Shown here one piece after another: positions 1 through 9,202 of a stretch of 64,000 nt of DNA; positions within the stretch are counted from its first letter, which is position 1, and each line of letters opens with the position of its first letter. A program made the position numbers and the translations under genes. The stretch is taken from positions 62,001 through 126,000 of the forward strand of contig JBPOFA010000011.1 of assembly GCA_051251595.1 (NCBI GenBank), read 5' to 3'. The notes beneath the pieces are model-generated. The model made no database searches and was not told the DNA's origin. It saw nothing but the letters and a program-made list of their open reading frames with translations. This stretch comes from NORP110 sp051251595 (GTDB lineage: Bacteria; Pseudomonadota; Alphaproteobacteria; Rhodobacterales; Rhodobacteraceae).

Positions 1-902
1 CCGTGTTGGCTGTCTTTCAGCGTCAAAGCGCCAAGACTTGGCAAAGATCGCAGCACCAACCGCGCCGTTTCCAAAACCCCGGTCGCGACAAAGACCCGAT
101 CGGCCTTTAACGTTTCACCCGTGTGCGTCCCTAAAGAAACCCCATCTGCGGTTTCTTCAAATCTTTCGATGAAGGTCCCGGACCGATACTCGAATCCGGT
201 CTGGCCACGCATCGCGTCCAAGGTGTGAGACGACGAATAGATCAGGTTCCACGGACAGCCATGCAGGCACATCGCGCAGCGTTTGCAAGCTGCGGATACA
301 GCCACGCGGGATGCGCCGTAGTGGATCGCGCCGGGCAGGCTTCTCTTGCTGCGTTCAAGACGTTTCAACAGGGCCGCAGCCTGTGGACTTGGCGGGATCG
401 CGGTCCTGTCTTGCACCGAAAACCCGGGAAAAAGATCCGCCAGATCGTCAGATTTGGCAGAGACTGGCATAAACTCTGCCACACTCCCGTAATGCGGGGA
501 CAGATCGTCAATCGTGACGGGCCAGTCCGTTATGTCGGATTGTCTGTTAGGCAAAACGGCGCTGCCCCAAAGGTTCGACAATCCCCCCACGGCATGAGAG
601 GCCCGCAGGCCCAGCCAATTTTGGTCCGGGGCAAGCGTGGACGCTGCCGGTTCCATCGCAAAGTCAGACCCAAAGCGGCGAGCCTGTCCGGCGGGTGTTG
701 CGAATTGCGGCGCTTGGTAAGTCGCGCGTTGTTCCGGCGTCCAGGCGTCAGGGCCAATCTCTGCAAACTCGGATTTGGCCGCCTCGGCTTGGTCTTCAAG
801 CGTTTTCCCACCGTCCAGCATCACCACCGATCGACCGCGTGCCAACAAGGCTTTGGCCGCTGAAACCCCAGACGGGCCGGACCCTATGACAATATCGATC
901 AT
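1..902 (-). CDS. FAD-dependent (GMC-like) oxidoreductase with a ferredoxin-type Cys motif, partial
   Basis: The first 300 residues of a flavoprotein are visible; the C-terminus lies beyond the left window edge. Residues 1-30 form a Rossmann dinucleotide fold with GSGPSG at 7-12. The stretch GGLSNLWG near 106-113 and the later VATGVLETARL (about 272-282) fit GMC-type oxidoreductases. Cysteines 206, 209, 212 and 216, the last followed by Pro, form CxxCxxCxxxCP, the classic [4Fe-4S] ferredoxin spacing, which is unusual inside this fold. The ATG overlaps the stop of the upstream glycosyltransferase gene (ATGA), so the two are almost certainly cotranscribed and translationally coupled. A role in oxidising a sugar or lipid-linked intermediate during surface polysaccharide assembly is inferred only from neighbours. 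Confidence 0.8.
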   Translation of the reverse strand, partial: MIDIVIGSGPSGVSAAKALLARGRSVVMLDGGKTLEDQAEAAKSEFAEIGPDAWTPEQRATYQAPQFATPAGQARRFGSDFAMEPAASTLAPDQNWLGLRASHAVGGLSNLWGSAVLPNRQSDITDWPVTIDDLSPHYGSVAEFMPVSAKSDDLADLFPGFSVQDRTAIPPSPQAAALLKRLERSKRSLPGAIHYGASRVAVSAACKRCAMCLHGCPWNLIYSSSHTLDAMRGQTGFEYRSGTFIERFEETADGVSLGTHTGETLKADRVFVATGVLETARLVLRSLPSLGALTLKDSQH

Positions 903-2359
903 TGGTCGCGGCGCATCAGATAAATAGAGCCATCCCCAAGTGTGCCATAGAATTTTTCTACTAAAGTCAACGAGTCGCGGCGGTCCAAGTCCAGTTGGGG
1001 AATGGCTCGAAAATTTTGTTCCGGAAAGGCAACAACGATCAAGACGGAACCGGGTTGATCCATGGCGTCTGCATATTCCAGAGGTGTCATAATTGTCGTC
1101 CAGCCGGTGTCAAAGTAGTCATTGAATGCATTGCCAGCATAACCAATAGCCAAGACACGTTCGTTTGCCACTCTTGTTTGGGCAACTTTTTCAACGACAC
1201 CTATTAAGTTTTGTTTTGGCAGATCGTAGTTGCGAGAGGCAAGTGCCGCAGAAATAGTAATCATGGCGGCTGTGGCCAACGTAAACAATCGGGTTGCCGT
1301 CAGGCCTCGTATCGGGATCTTGGCCAAGACCCCGCTGACCGTGTACACTCCAAGGACGATAAAAAGTAGAACAAAGCTGATGTCCACAAAGAAGAACCGA
1401 GGCCACACTCTCATGCCAAGCGCGACAAGGAGCGCTAAGGTCAGAACTATCTGCAAAATTACAGACGGACCAAATAAAGGTTGCTTCTTATGTGCGGAAA
1501 ATCCGCCGATAAGGGAAAGTGACAAAACCAAAAACGCCACCAATCCAACCAATGTTCCTGCAGAGCCAACGGCTGTTCGCACACCCTCTAGAATGGCCCA
1601 AATCGGGTTTTGGTATTCTTGCATCTTATCTACGCCTGCAGCTCGGGACATTTGTTCCATAGCTCCAACCATCGACATCAGAATGGGGGCATAGACCAGC
1701 AGGGTCAGAATGCCGCCGACGAGGAAACCGATAAAGGGCAGGGTGAAATCTGTTTTCTGAAAGCTTTTCTTGTAGGCTCTGGCCCCAAGATATCCCAACC
1801 AAATCACGCCATGGGCGACAAAGATAAATGCGCCCGTCAGGTGTGTGAACACGGTCAACATCAGAACGATGCCATAGCCAACCCAAGTGGATAGGCGCGG
1901 CGTGGACAGCCCTTTCAGGAACAACACGGTTCCAAGCGTCGCCCAAAATGCCATTTCCGTATAGCCACGGGCGTTTTGCGAAAACCAGATATGATGATAG
2001 GACAGCGCCAGCAAAAGCGCAGTGATATGCGCGATTTTACTATCGGCCACCAGCCGCGCCAAATGCCACATGACCCAGATCGATCCCACGCCGAACAGCA
2101 TGGCAGGCAACCGCACAACCCATGGCGCATCGCCAAAGATGCTCATCGACAGCTTGGCCAAAAGGCTGAACCCATAATGGTGGTTCATCGAATATTCTTG
2201 CATCATTTCCTGCCAGGGCAGGCGCAGATGCGAGGTGATGGTTAAGACTTCGTCATACCAGAGCGGTTGGTTCAACCCGACAATGCGCAACACAAGCGCC
2301 AGCGCCAGTATTGCAAAAAGCCACAGACGGTCATTTGAAGTGTTGGGTGCCGTTTCCAT
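899..2359 (-). CDS. GT-C type integral membrane glycosyltransferase (ArnT/PMT-like)
   Basis: 486 residues, strongly hydrophobic, with about ten membrane segments. The short first outer loop carries WYDE at 34-37. In GT39/ArnT-type enzymes an acidic residue here (Asp36 in this protein) is catalytic. The QNARGY motif in the next loop region also fits family-39 glycosyltransferases, which use polyprenyl-phosphate sugars outside the cytoplasmic membrane. The gene starts one base after the methyltransferase stop and overlaps the following oxidoreductase by ATGA, so it sits in the middle of a tight minus-strand operon. The acceptor is unknown; the context (epimerase, methyltransferase, UDP-sugar dehydrogenase opposite) suggests a cell-surface glycan or glycolipid. 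Confidence 0.85.
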   Translation of the reverse strand: METAPNTSNDRLWLFAILALALVLRIVGLNQPLWYDEVLTITSHLRLPWQEMMQEYSMNHHYGFSLLAKLSMSIFGDAPWVVRLPAMLFGVGSIWVMWHLARLVADSKIAHITALLLALSYHHIWFSQNARGYTEMAFWATLGTVLFLKGLSTPRLSTWVGYGIVLMLTVFTHLTGAFIFVAHGVIWLGYLGARAYKKSFQKTDFTLPFIGFLVGGILTLLVYAPILMSMVGAMEQMSRAAGVDKMQEYQNPIWAILEGVRTAVGSAGTLVGLVAFLVLSLSLIGGFSAHKKQPLFGPSVILQIVLTLALLVALGMRVWPRFFFVDISFVLLFIVLGVYTVSGVLAKIPIRGLTATRLFTLATAAMITISAALASRNYDLPKQNLIGVVEKVAQTRVANERVLAIGYAGNAFNDYFDTGWTTIMTPLEYADAMDQPGSVLIVVAFPEQNFRAIPQLDLDRRDSLTLVEKFYGTLGDGSIYLMRRDQ

Positions 2360-2360
2360 G

Positions 2361-3140
2361 TCAGGCCGACTTTACTGCCCGCACCATGACGAGCATTTCG
2401 TAATTCGGATCATGCATGTCCAGTTCTGCCTGATCCAGCTCGCTTGCGCCAAGGCCGTGCAGGTTGCAGATACAGGTAAAGACATTGCCCACAGATGAGA
2501 CTTCGACATTTGCCGGGTCAAAAGACTGGCGAAACAGGTGCCGTTTGGACTGTGTCGTAAAGTGCCAGTATTCGCCCCAGTCATCGATGCCCTCACGACG
2601 AGCCACGCGCGTCATGCCATGCGATGTGCACAGGACAACGCCACCCGGCTTCAGGATGCGTTCCAGCGTGGCAATCGCCTTATCCACCTCAAAAATCATC
2701 TGCAGTGTTTGCGTGATGATGATGCAGTCAAAGCTGTTATCCGGAATATGCGGCGCATCCGTCAGATCGGCAACGATCGTGGCGTTTGGATTGCCTTCGA
2801 CATAGTTCAGCACGTCTTCCTGGGTGACCTTGTCGCCGCCGAATTTACGAATATAGGCTGGATCGCCCATCTCCAGAACGCGGCCTTTGATATCGGCGCT
2901 GTGCTGTTCCAGAAACTGTTCAATGTAATAGCGCTCAATCGTCAGCAGATCACGATCCTGACCAAAAACTGCGCTGATCGGGGACAGACGCCGCAGCCCG
3001 CCGAAATTCACGGACCCAACCGGAACCGACTGCAATTTATGCAGGCGCTGTTGTTTGCGGATCCAGGATCGCGTGCCTTGTGGCAGAACGGCCGTTGCCG
3101 TGTCGCGAACCAGTTTTTCTATGCGGGCCATTGGTGTCAT
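2361..3140 (-). CDS. class I SAM-dependent methyltransferase
   Basis: 259 residues. The methyltransferase-11 type core lies at about 85-210. Motif I is degenerate (GRVLEMGDPAY), an acidic strand end (IVADLTDAPHIPDNSFDCIIITQTL) follows, and then the typical LKPGGVVLCTSHG post-motif. The N-terminal 80 residues are basic and Trp/Arg rich. This fits methyltransferases found in polysaccharide clusters, often fused or adjacent to glycosyltransferases. It lies 20 bases downstream of the epimerase gene and one base before the glycosyltransferase gene, so all are likely in one transcript. The substrate (sugar O- or N-methylation versus lipid) cannot be told from the sequence. Motif I lacks the usual GxGxG, which makes the family call good but activity less certain. 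Confidence 0.8.
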   Translation of the reverse strand: MTPMARIEKLVRDTATAVLPQGTRSWIRKQQRLHKLQSVPVGSVNFGGLRRLSPISAVFGQDRDLLTIERYYIEQFLEQHSADIKGRVLEMGDPAYIRKFGGDKVTQEDVLNYVEGNPNATIVADLTDAPHIPDNSFDCIIITQTLQMIFEVDKAIATLERILKPGGVVLCTSHGMTRVARREGIDDWGEYWHFTTQSKRHLFRQSFDPANVEVSSVGNVFTCICNLHGLGASELDQAELDMHDPNYEMLVMVRAVKSA

Positions 3141-3159
3141 TTTGCTGTCTCCAAGGGGC

Positions 3160-4134
3160 CTAGTTTTCTGCCGCTGTAGATCGTTTTTCGTCGATCACGT
3201 CAGAAATGATTTCAGCAAGGGTCCGCATCGGGCGAAAGTCGATTGCCGCCTGCAATTTGGACACGTCCGGCAAGCGGCGCTGCATGTCTTCGAACCCTTC
3301 AGGATAGACGGTGTCATAAGGCACCAGCTTAATCTCAGATTCCGATCCGGTGGCCGCAATGACCTGTTCGGCAAGCGATTTGATGGTCACTTCCTGATCT
3401 GTCCCGATGTTATAGACCTGACCCACAGCTTCGGGCGTGTCCATCAGGCGGATCAGGGATTCGATGACATCTGCCACGTGACCAAAGCAACGCGACTGAT
3501 CCCCGCTACCATGCACCAACAATGGTTTTCCATCCAACGCGTTTTGCACGAAATTCGGCAAGACCATTCCGTAGCGGCCGGTTTGGCGTGGGCCTGTTGT
3601 GTTAAAGAACCGCAGGATCACAACAGGCAAGTCGCATTCGCGGGCATAAGACAGCGCCAGAAATTCGTCGAGCGTTTTGGCGCAGGCATATGACCAGCGC
3701 AGGTTCTTGGTTGCGCCGATGGTCAGATTGTCATCTTCGTTGAACGGGAACTTTGTCGCCATTCCATAAACCTCTGAGGTCGAGGCAAGATAGATGGGGG
3801 TCTTTTTCGCAAGACAGGCGTGCAGCACGTTTTCCGTTCCGGTGACATTGGTCAGGATCGACCGGCTGGGTTCATCCATGATCAGCTTGACGCCAACAGC
3901 CGCCGCCAGGTGAAAGACGATATCCGCATCTGCGACCAGTTTTTCCACCAGTTCACGATCCAGAATGTTGCCTTCGATGAAAGAGAACCGGTTGTTTGTG
4001 CGCACCGATTTCAGATTGGCCATTTGCCCGGTCGACAAATCATCAAGCGCGATGACGGTATGGCCTTCGCTGATAAGACGTTCCGCCAGGTGAGAGCCGA
4101 TAAAACCCGCACCGCCTGTTATCAGAATTTTCAT
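3160..4134 (-). CDS. NAD-dependent nucleotide-sugar epimerase/dehydratase (extended SDR)
   Basis: 324 residues from the ATG at 4134. A longer reading frame runs upstream, but the glycine-rich NAD motif GGAGFIGS begins only seven residues after this Met, as is usual for the family. The catalytic YxxxK appears as YACAK near residue 153, preceded by a Ser/Thr-containing strand (LASTSEVYG). The family comprises UDP-glucose 4-epimerase, UDP-xylose synthase and related cytoplasmic enzymes acting on UDP- or GDP-sugars. It is the first gene of a four-gene minus-strand operon (epimerase, methyltransferase, GT-C glycosyltransferase, flavoprotein). It is divergent from another SDR gene that starts 146 bases away. 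Exact substrate is not predictable by eye. Confidence 0.88.
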   Translation of the reverse strand: MKILITGGAGFIGSHLAERLISEGHTVIALDDLSTGQMANLKSVRTNNRFSFIEGNILDRELVEKLVADADIVFHLAAAVGVKLIMDEPSRSILTNVTGTENVLHACLAKKTPIYLASTSEVYGMATKFPFNEDDNLTIGATKNLRWSYACAKTLDEFLALSYARECDLPVVILRFFNTTGPRQTGRYGMVLPNFVQNALDGKPLLVHGSGDQSRCFGHVADVIESLIRLMDTPEAVGQVYNIGTDQEVTIKSLAEQVIAATGSESEIKLVPYDTVYPEGFEDMQRRLPDVSKLQAAIDFRPMRTLAEIISDVIDEKRSTAAEN

Positions 4135-4280
4135 TAAGATGTTTACCCATACAGAATAGCAATTTACTGATTGCTCTCCTAGCATGGGGCAACCAATCCC
4201 GCTACTTATCCGTGAACAAACTTTCCGTTCGGGAAACAATTTTGCCGAACTCGCGCTATTTGCCACAGGAGCCGATTTTG

Positions 4281-5351
4281 ATGACCAAAGTTTCACCCTT
4301 ATCGGGCAAGAAAGTCGTCGTAACCGGGGCAACGGGATTCATCGGCCGTCGCCTGACGCTTGGCTTGTGCGATGCCGGGGCCGATGTTGTCGCCCTGTTG
4401 CGCAGCGGCCATGAGGCAAAATCAATCCGTGCGCTTGGGGCGGGCGTTGTGATTGGCACGACCACAGAGGGGGCCTTGGACAAGGCTTTTGAGGGCGCGG
4501 ATATCCTGTTCAATTTCGCTTATGACGTGCGGGCAGGGCAGGCGGAAAACTTGACCGCCTTTGATCGCGTGATTGCGGCCGCCCGCCGGTCCGGGCTGCG
4601 CCGGATCATCCATGCCAGCTCTGCCGTTGTGTATGACGATTGGCCTGCGGGCGCGATTACAGAGGCGTCTGCGATCTCCACCACCACAGGCGGCGCGTAT
4701 CGCCAGGCCAAGATCGCCATGGAAAACCGGTTAATGGCCAGCACGTTTGAAACCGCCATCCTGCAACCTACAATCGTCTATGGCCCCGGTAGTGGCATCT
4801 GGACAGATGGCCCAATCGCGCAGCTGCGGGCCGGGGGCGTGGTGCTTCCTGATCCGGTCGGGGTTTGCCCGCTTGTCTATGTAGATGACGTCGTGCAGGC
4901 GGCGATCCGGGCGGCGGAATTGCCGGATCTGGGACGTGAAAGGTTTTTGGTCAGCGGTCAGGACGCGCCGACATGGGAAGATCTGTTCAAGGCCTACATC
5001 CCGTTGGCAGGCAGCGGCGAGGTTCGGACAGAACCGTTAACGGGTTTGCAAGAACGGCTGGGGCCTGAACCGCAAATCTCTGCCGCGGCGGGCCCTTCGA
5101 CCGCCGCACGCATCAGCGCCCAACTGCGTCGCGTTCTGGGGCGCAAAAGGTTTGAGGCCGTACTATCGATGGTCCAGCGTTTGCGCCCGAAAACCGGGCT
5201 TCACTATCCGGATCGATCCGCCCTTGGGCTTTATTCTGCGTCGCCAGACGTCTCTATCGATTTGGCGAAGGCGCGTTTGGGATATAAACCTGACTATGAT
5301 TTGGGCAGTGGCGTCGCGAAAATTGTTTCTGCTTACGCTAAGGCATCCTGA
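4281..5351 (+). CDS. NAD-dependent epimerase/dehydratase family protein
   Basis: 356 residues from ATG 4281, chosen because AGGAG sits at 4267-4271, ten bases upstream. An in-frame upstream ATG at 4212 lacks such a site. The NAD-binding motif is GATGFIGRR at about 15-23. A short-chain dehydrogenase Tyr/Lys pair occurs in AYRQAKIAME (about residues 137-146). The C-terminal third is divergent from textbook epimerases, with an insertion around 250-330. It is divergent from the neighbouring epimerase operon and 113 bases upstream of the UDP-sugar dehydrogenase, so it probably belongs to the same nucleotide-sugar or polysaccharide locus. Reaction and substrate are not assigned. Confidence 0.85.
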   Translation: MTKVSPLSGKKVVVTGATGFIGRRLTLGLCDAGADVVALLRSGHEAKSIRALGAGVVIGTTTEGALDKAFEGADILFNFAYDVRAGQAENLTAFDRVIAAARRSGLRRIIHASSAVVYDDWPAGAITEASAISTTTGGAYRQAKIAMENRLMASTFETAILQPTIVYGPGSGIWTDGPIAQLRAGGVVLPDPVGVCPLVYVDDVVQAAIRAAELPDLGRERFLVSGQDAPTWEDLFKAYIPLAGSGEVRTEPLTGLQERLGPEPQISAAAGPSTAARISAQLRRVLGRKRFEAVLSMVQRLRPKTGLHYPDRSALGLYSASPDVSIDLAKARLGYKPDYDLGSGVAKIVSAYAKAS

Positions 5352-5464
5352 CAACGGCTTTATTGTTTCGCGGACCGTTTCGAATAAAGATTTTTGCGAA
5401 GATGTGTTACGATTTGCAGAATGGGTATGTTAGGGCAGGCCTCGCAAAGTAACTTAACGGACGA

Positions 5465-6820
5465 ATGTTTATGACCAGTGCTTTTTCTCTGTATTCCGAT
5501 CTAAAGGACCGTATCGAGTCCAAGACCGCCCGGGTGATGACCGTCGGGCTTGGCTATGTTGGACTGCCCTTGGCGTTAACCATCAGCGAGGCTGGGTTTC
5601 CAACGCGCGGGCTGGACATCAATGAAAAGCGCGTCGCCGCGATCAATGCCGGCCAAAAGGTCATTTCCTATTTTGAGGAAGACCGCATTTCGAACGCGGT
5701 CAATGGCGGAAAATTCGCAGCGACGGCAGATGTCTCTGACATTGCCGAGGTCGACATCGTCCTGATCTGTGTGCCCACGCCACTGTCCGATGCACGCGAG
5801 CCAGAGTTGAACTACGTTATTCGCGCCGCTGAAAGCATCGCCGAATATTTGCGCCCCGGTCAATTGATTGTGCTGGAAAGCACGGTTTGGCCCGGTGCCA
5901 CGACGACAGTTGTTCAGCCAATCCTGGAACGGGGCGGTTTGAAAGCGGGCAAGGATTTCTTCATCGGATTTTCGCCAGAGCGCGAAGATCCCGGCAATGA
6001 GAATTTTACAACGCGCACAATCCCGAAAATCGTTGGTGCGGATGACAAACAGTCCCGCGATCTGCTGGAACAGTTTTATTCCAACATCGTCGAAAAGGCT
6101 GTTCCCGTCAGCTCTTCTGCCACTGCAGAAGCTGTTAAGCTGACGGAAAACAGTTTCCGGACGGTTAACATCGCTTTGGTCAATGAAATGAAATTCGCCT
6201 TTGACGCTATGGGCGTTGATGTTTGGGAAGTCATTGATGCCGCCGCGACAAAGCCATTTGGCTACATGCCGTTCTATCCAGGGCCGGGCATTGGCGGGGA
6301 TTGTATCCCTGTTTCGCCTGTATTCCTGTCCTGGCGTGCGCGCGACGTCGGATCAGAGCTGCCAATTGTTGATCTGGCCAGTTCCACCAATGAACGTGCG
6401 CCTGAAACCATCGCGGCGCGCATCGCCGCGGGCTTGCTGGAACATGGTGCAAAAGGTGTCGAAGGGGCCAAGATCTTGATCCTTGGTATCGCCTATAAGA
6501 AAGACATCGAAGACACACGCGAAAGCCCGGCGCTTGGGGCGTTGAACTGGCTGGAAAAAATGGGCGCATCTTGTGATTTTCATGATCCCTATTTTCCAGA
6601 ACTTCCGGCAACGCGCGATCACCCATCTTTGGCGGGGCGTGTCTCTGTTGAATTGACCGAGGACGTTGTGGCCAGCTACGATTCTGTTGTGGTTATGACG
6701 GACCACACGGATGTGGATTATGCGCTGGTCGGACGGGCCGCTAAGATCGCATTTGATACACGCAACGCATTTGAAAAGCGCGGTGTCACGGTTGCCCCTG
6801 GGAAAATGATCAAGATCTGA
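5465..6820 (+). CDS. nucleotide-sugar 6-dehydrogenase (UDP-GlcNAc/UDP-Glc dehydrogenase family)
   Basis: 451 residues. N-terminal NAD domain with GLGYVG at 28-33; central domain with Lys225 and Asn229; catalytic Cys280 in GGDCIPVSP; C-terminal UDP-binding domain with GIAYKKDIEDTRESPA. These enzymes carry out the two-step, NAD-dependent oxidation of C6 of a UDP-sugar to a uronate. The cysteine environment and KxDVxDTRESP-type motif look most like UDP-N-acetylglucosamine 6-dehydrogenases (WbpA/TviB type), but UDP-glucose cannot be excluded. Two in-frame Met codons (5465, 5471) compete as start; the longer is listed. A strong hairpin terminator follows the gene, closing the unit. Confidence 0.92.
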   Translation: MFMTSAFSLYSDLKDRIESKTARVMTVGLGYVGLPLALTISEAGFPTRGLDINEKRVAAINAGQKVISYFEEDRISNAVNGGKFAATADVSDIAEVDIVLICVPTPLSDAREPELNYVIRAAESIAEYLRPGQLIVLESTVWPGATTTVVQPILERGGLKAGKDFFIGFSPEREDPGNENFTTRTIPKIVGADDKQSRDLLEQFYSNIVEKAVPVSSSATAEAVKLTENSFRTVNIALVNEMKFAFDAMGVDVWEVIDAAATKPFGYMPFYPGPGIGGDCIPVSPVFLSWRARDVGSELPIVDLASSTNERAPETIAARIAAGLLEHGAKGVEGAKILILGIAYKKDIEDTRESPALGALNWLEKMGASCDFHDPYFPELPATRDHPSLAGRVSVELTEDVVASYDSVVVMTDHTDVDYALVGRAAKIAFDTRNAFEKRGVTVAPGKMIKI

Positions 6821-6841
6821 TTCCTTCATAAAATTTCTATG

Positions 6842-6879
6842 AACGCGCCGGGCGGTTTGCACCGGCGCGTTTGTTTTTG
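6842..6879 (+). terminator. rho-independent terminator after the UDP-sugar dehydrogenase
   Basis: Perfect ten-base inverted repeat AACGCGCCGG (6842-6851) and CCGGCGCGTT (6862-6871), ten-base loop, then a T-rich run to 6879. It lies 22 bases after the stop codon at 6820. Confidence 0.9.
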
Positions 6880-7477
6880 AAAGGGCGCTCCGAATCAGAG
6901 TGGCCCTGTGATTGGGGGCGGGGGACAAAAACCGCTGCATTCCCTTAAACGACGGCCGATCGGGCAGTTTGATGTTTCGGACCTTGTCGATCTTCAAAAC
7001 GTCGAATTTAGCAGGGCAGGGCGCCATAGATTTCCCGTCCATGTCCGCCCAAAACATCCATCGGTTGTGACCTTGCGGAAAGGGCGCATTGCGTTAGGTC
7101 AAGGGGCCAGTGAAACACGGGGGAATCTTTGGTTTTGTTTCATTGGGTTGTCGTTCGGGGGTGGGAGCTTCTGCGGTTGGGTTTTGGAGGGTGCACACTC
7201 TTTTCGCGTGTGCGACTCCGACGCAACCTGACCCAATTTATTAAGGTTTTTGTTGGAGCAATGTGCAAAACGCGATTCGAGAAATCGTGGGGACGTTTAG
7301 GTTTTCGGTGGATTACTTTTTCAGCAAAGGCGCAAAAACCCTCATTTCTTTATTATTGGTTCCAATTGCCGTAAAAAAGGCGATATTCGGTGTTGAAGGT
7401 TTTGAATATCAAATTTCATAAGGTAAGTTCAAATCTCACGGGCCGGATGGCCCATAGTTTCAGGGCTCGGGTTTCTA
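6880..7477. other. long intergenic region without a convincing gene
   Basis: About 600 bases between a terminator and the next gene. Open frames here (for example 6908-7231) have unnatural composition and no recognisable domain. A hairpin GCACAC/GTGTGC occurs around 7193-7213. The last 250 bases are more AT-rich than the surroundings, as expected for a promoter and long leader of the flavoenzyme at 7478. No element was identified with confidence. Confidence 0.4.
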
Positions 7478-8959
7478 GTGGTGAATAAAGTAAGTAAGAA
7501 AAGTGATGTCGTTGTAATCGGTGGTGGCCCCGCAGGTCTGACCGCCGCGTACGAATTGCAAAAGATTAGTGAAAACCATCGCCCTCTCGTTTTTGAGGGG
7601 TCGAATATGGTAGGCGGGATTTCTCGCACTGAAACAAATAATGGATATCGTTTCGATATTGGCGGCCACCGGTTCTTTACCAAGGTCGGCGAAGTCGAAG
7701 AGATGTGGCATGAGGTGCTGGGCGATGACTTCATCACTGTGCCGCGTCTGAGCCGTATCTATTATCGTGAAAAGTTTTTCGACTATCCGTTGAAGTTTTT
7801 CAACGCATTGTCCAGCATCGGCCCATATGAGGCCGTGCGCATTGTGATCAGCTATTTCAAATGGCAGCTGCGCCCGCACCGCGAAGAGCAGAGCTTTGAA
7901 GAATGGGTGATCAACCGGTTCGGCGGACGTTTGTACATGCACTTCTTCCGCAGCTACACGGAGAAGGTTTGGGGCATCCCGGCCAAGGAAATTCGTGCCG
8001 ACTGGGCCGCACAACGGATCAAGAATCTGTCGCTGCTGAAAGTTGTCTGGAATGCGATTTCCGGTGCGAATGATACAGCCAGCCTGATCGAAGAATTCCA
8101 GTACCCACGTTTGGGACCAGGAATGATGTGGGAAAAGGTTCGGGATCTCGTGCGTGAACATGGCGGCGAAGTGAACATGCGTTCCGAAGTCGTGAAGGTG
8201 AACCGCAAGAAGGAAAAGGTTCAGTCAATCGACGTGCGCCAATGGTCCGAAGACGGCACGCCCGGTGAAACGGTTCGTGTCGAAGGCGATGAGTTTGTGA
8301 ACTCTATGGCCATTCGCGACTTGATCCATTCTTTTGATCCTCCCCCTCCACAAGAGGTGGTTGATGCGGCCAACAGGCTGAAATATCGGGACTTTTTGAT
8401 CGTGACCCTGGTGTTGGATCATGCGGATCCGTTCCCGGATAACTGGATCTATATCCACAGTCCCAAGGTGAAGGTCGGAAGAATTCAGAACTTCCGCGCC
8501 TGGTCCAAGGAAATGCTGCCCGATCAGAACACCGCCTCTATCGGGATGGAATATTTCTGCCAGGAAAATGACGGCCTTTGGTCCATGAGCGACGAGGACC
8601 TCCGTGCCTTGGCCTCTAAGGAACTGGAAGAACTTGGTCTGGCCAAAGCATCCCATGTTATTGATGCGGCGATCATCCGTCAGCCTAAGGCCTATCCGGT
8701 CTATGACAGCGAATACCGTGTTGCTTTGGATGTGGTCGAAGGCTGGTTGAAAACGTTGGAGAATTTCCAAACGGTCGGGCGCAATGGTCTGCACCGTTAC
8801 AACAACCAGGATCACTCTATGCTCTCTGCCATGTATGCGGCGCGCAATATTATCAACAAAGGTCAGTATGACATTTGGGACGTGAATATTGAACGCTCTT
8901 ACCATGAAGAGTTTGAGATCAAGAAAGAAGAAGCCGGCACACCTGTTCCCGCAGAATAG
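7478..8959 (+). CDS. FAD/NAD(P)-binding amine-oxidase-like protein (PPOX/UDP-galactopyranose-mutase-like)
   Basis: 493 residues. FAD-binding GGGPAG at 15-20, followed by the second fingerprint GGISRTE and the substrate-loop motif GGHRFF. The C-terminal FAD motif includes GRNGLHRYNNQDHSM near 445-459. This arrangement is seen in flavoproteins related to protoporphyrinogen oxidase and UDP-galactopyranose mutase that sit in polysaccharide clusters. The start must be GTG: two tandem GTG codons (7478, 7481) follow an in-frame stop with no ATG between. A strong terminator follows. The role is probably isomerising or oxidising a sugar or lipid-linked sugar; the substrate is unknown. Confidence 0.85.
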   Translation: MVNKVSKKSDVVVIGGGPAGLTAAYELQKISENHRPLVFEGSNMVGGISRTETNNGYRFDIGGHRFFTKVGEVEEMWHEVLGDDFITVPRLSRIYYREKFFDYPLKFFNALSSIGPYEAVRIVISYFKWQLRPHREEQSFEEWVINRFGGRLYMHFFRSYTEKVWGIPAKEIRADWAAQRIKNLSLLKVVWNAISGANDTASLIEEFQYPRLGPGMMWEKVRDLVREHGGEVNMRSEVVKVNRKKEKVQSIDVRQWSEDGTPGETVRVEGDEFVNSMAIRDLIHSFDPPPPQEVVDAANRLKYRDFLIVTLVLDHADPFPDNWIYIHSPKVKVGRIQNFRAWSKEMLPDQNTASIGMEYFCQENDGLWSMSDEDLRALASKELEELGLAKASHVIDAAIIRQPKAYPVYDSEYRVALDVVEGWLKTLENFQTVGRNGLHRYNNQDHSMLSAMYAARNIINKGQYDIWDVNIERSYHEEFEIKKEEAGTPVPAE

Positions 8960-8985
8960 GCCGACTGTCCTAAGACATAAAGATC

Positions 8986-9020
8986 GACCCCGGCCCAGAG
9001 ATTGGCCGGGGTCTTTTTTT
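8986..9020 (+). terminator. rho-independent terminator after the flavoenzyme
   Basis: Perfect ten-base inverted repeat GACCCCGGCC (8986-8995) and GGCCGGGGTC (9004-9013), eight-base loop, followed by seven T (9014-9020). Confidence 0.93.
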
Positions 9021-9153
9021 GTCTTCGCTCCAGCCGACCGCGCATATTTTCACTGTGTTTGAGATAACGTAAGGGCAGGGCGCTAAATAAAGCGATCGTT
9101 ATCAACACAATTTTCTTGGTGCCCTTGCAGCCGCCGGAGCGCGACACTAATAC

Positions 9154-9182
9154 TTGAGTAAGCTGTATCGGCTAACGATATC
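9154..9182 (+). promoter_or_regulatory. candidate promoter upstream of clpP
   Basis: TTGAGT (9154-9159), 17-base spacer, GATATC (9177-9182), about 20 bases before the clpP ATG. The match to the -10 consensus is weak. The CTTGAG hexamer could alternatively be the -35 of a heat-shock sigma promoter, which would suit clpP. Confidence 0.3.
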
Positions 9183-9202
9183 GCAAAAGCTTGAGGCACG
9201 AT

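Noticed and set aside
7193..7213. GCACAC/GTGTGC hairpin as terminator or regulatory RNA
   Set aside because: Only six pairs, no T-run and no gene end close by.
6908..7231. 107-residue open frame in the long intergenic region
   Set aside because: Odd Gly/Arg/His composition, no domain and no good ribosome site; not coding by eye.
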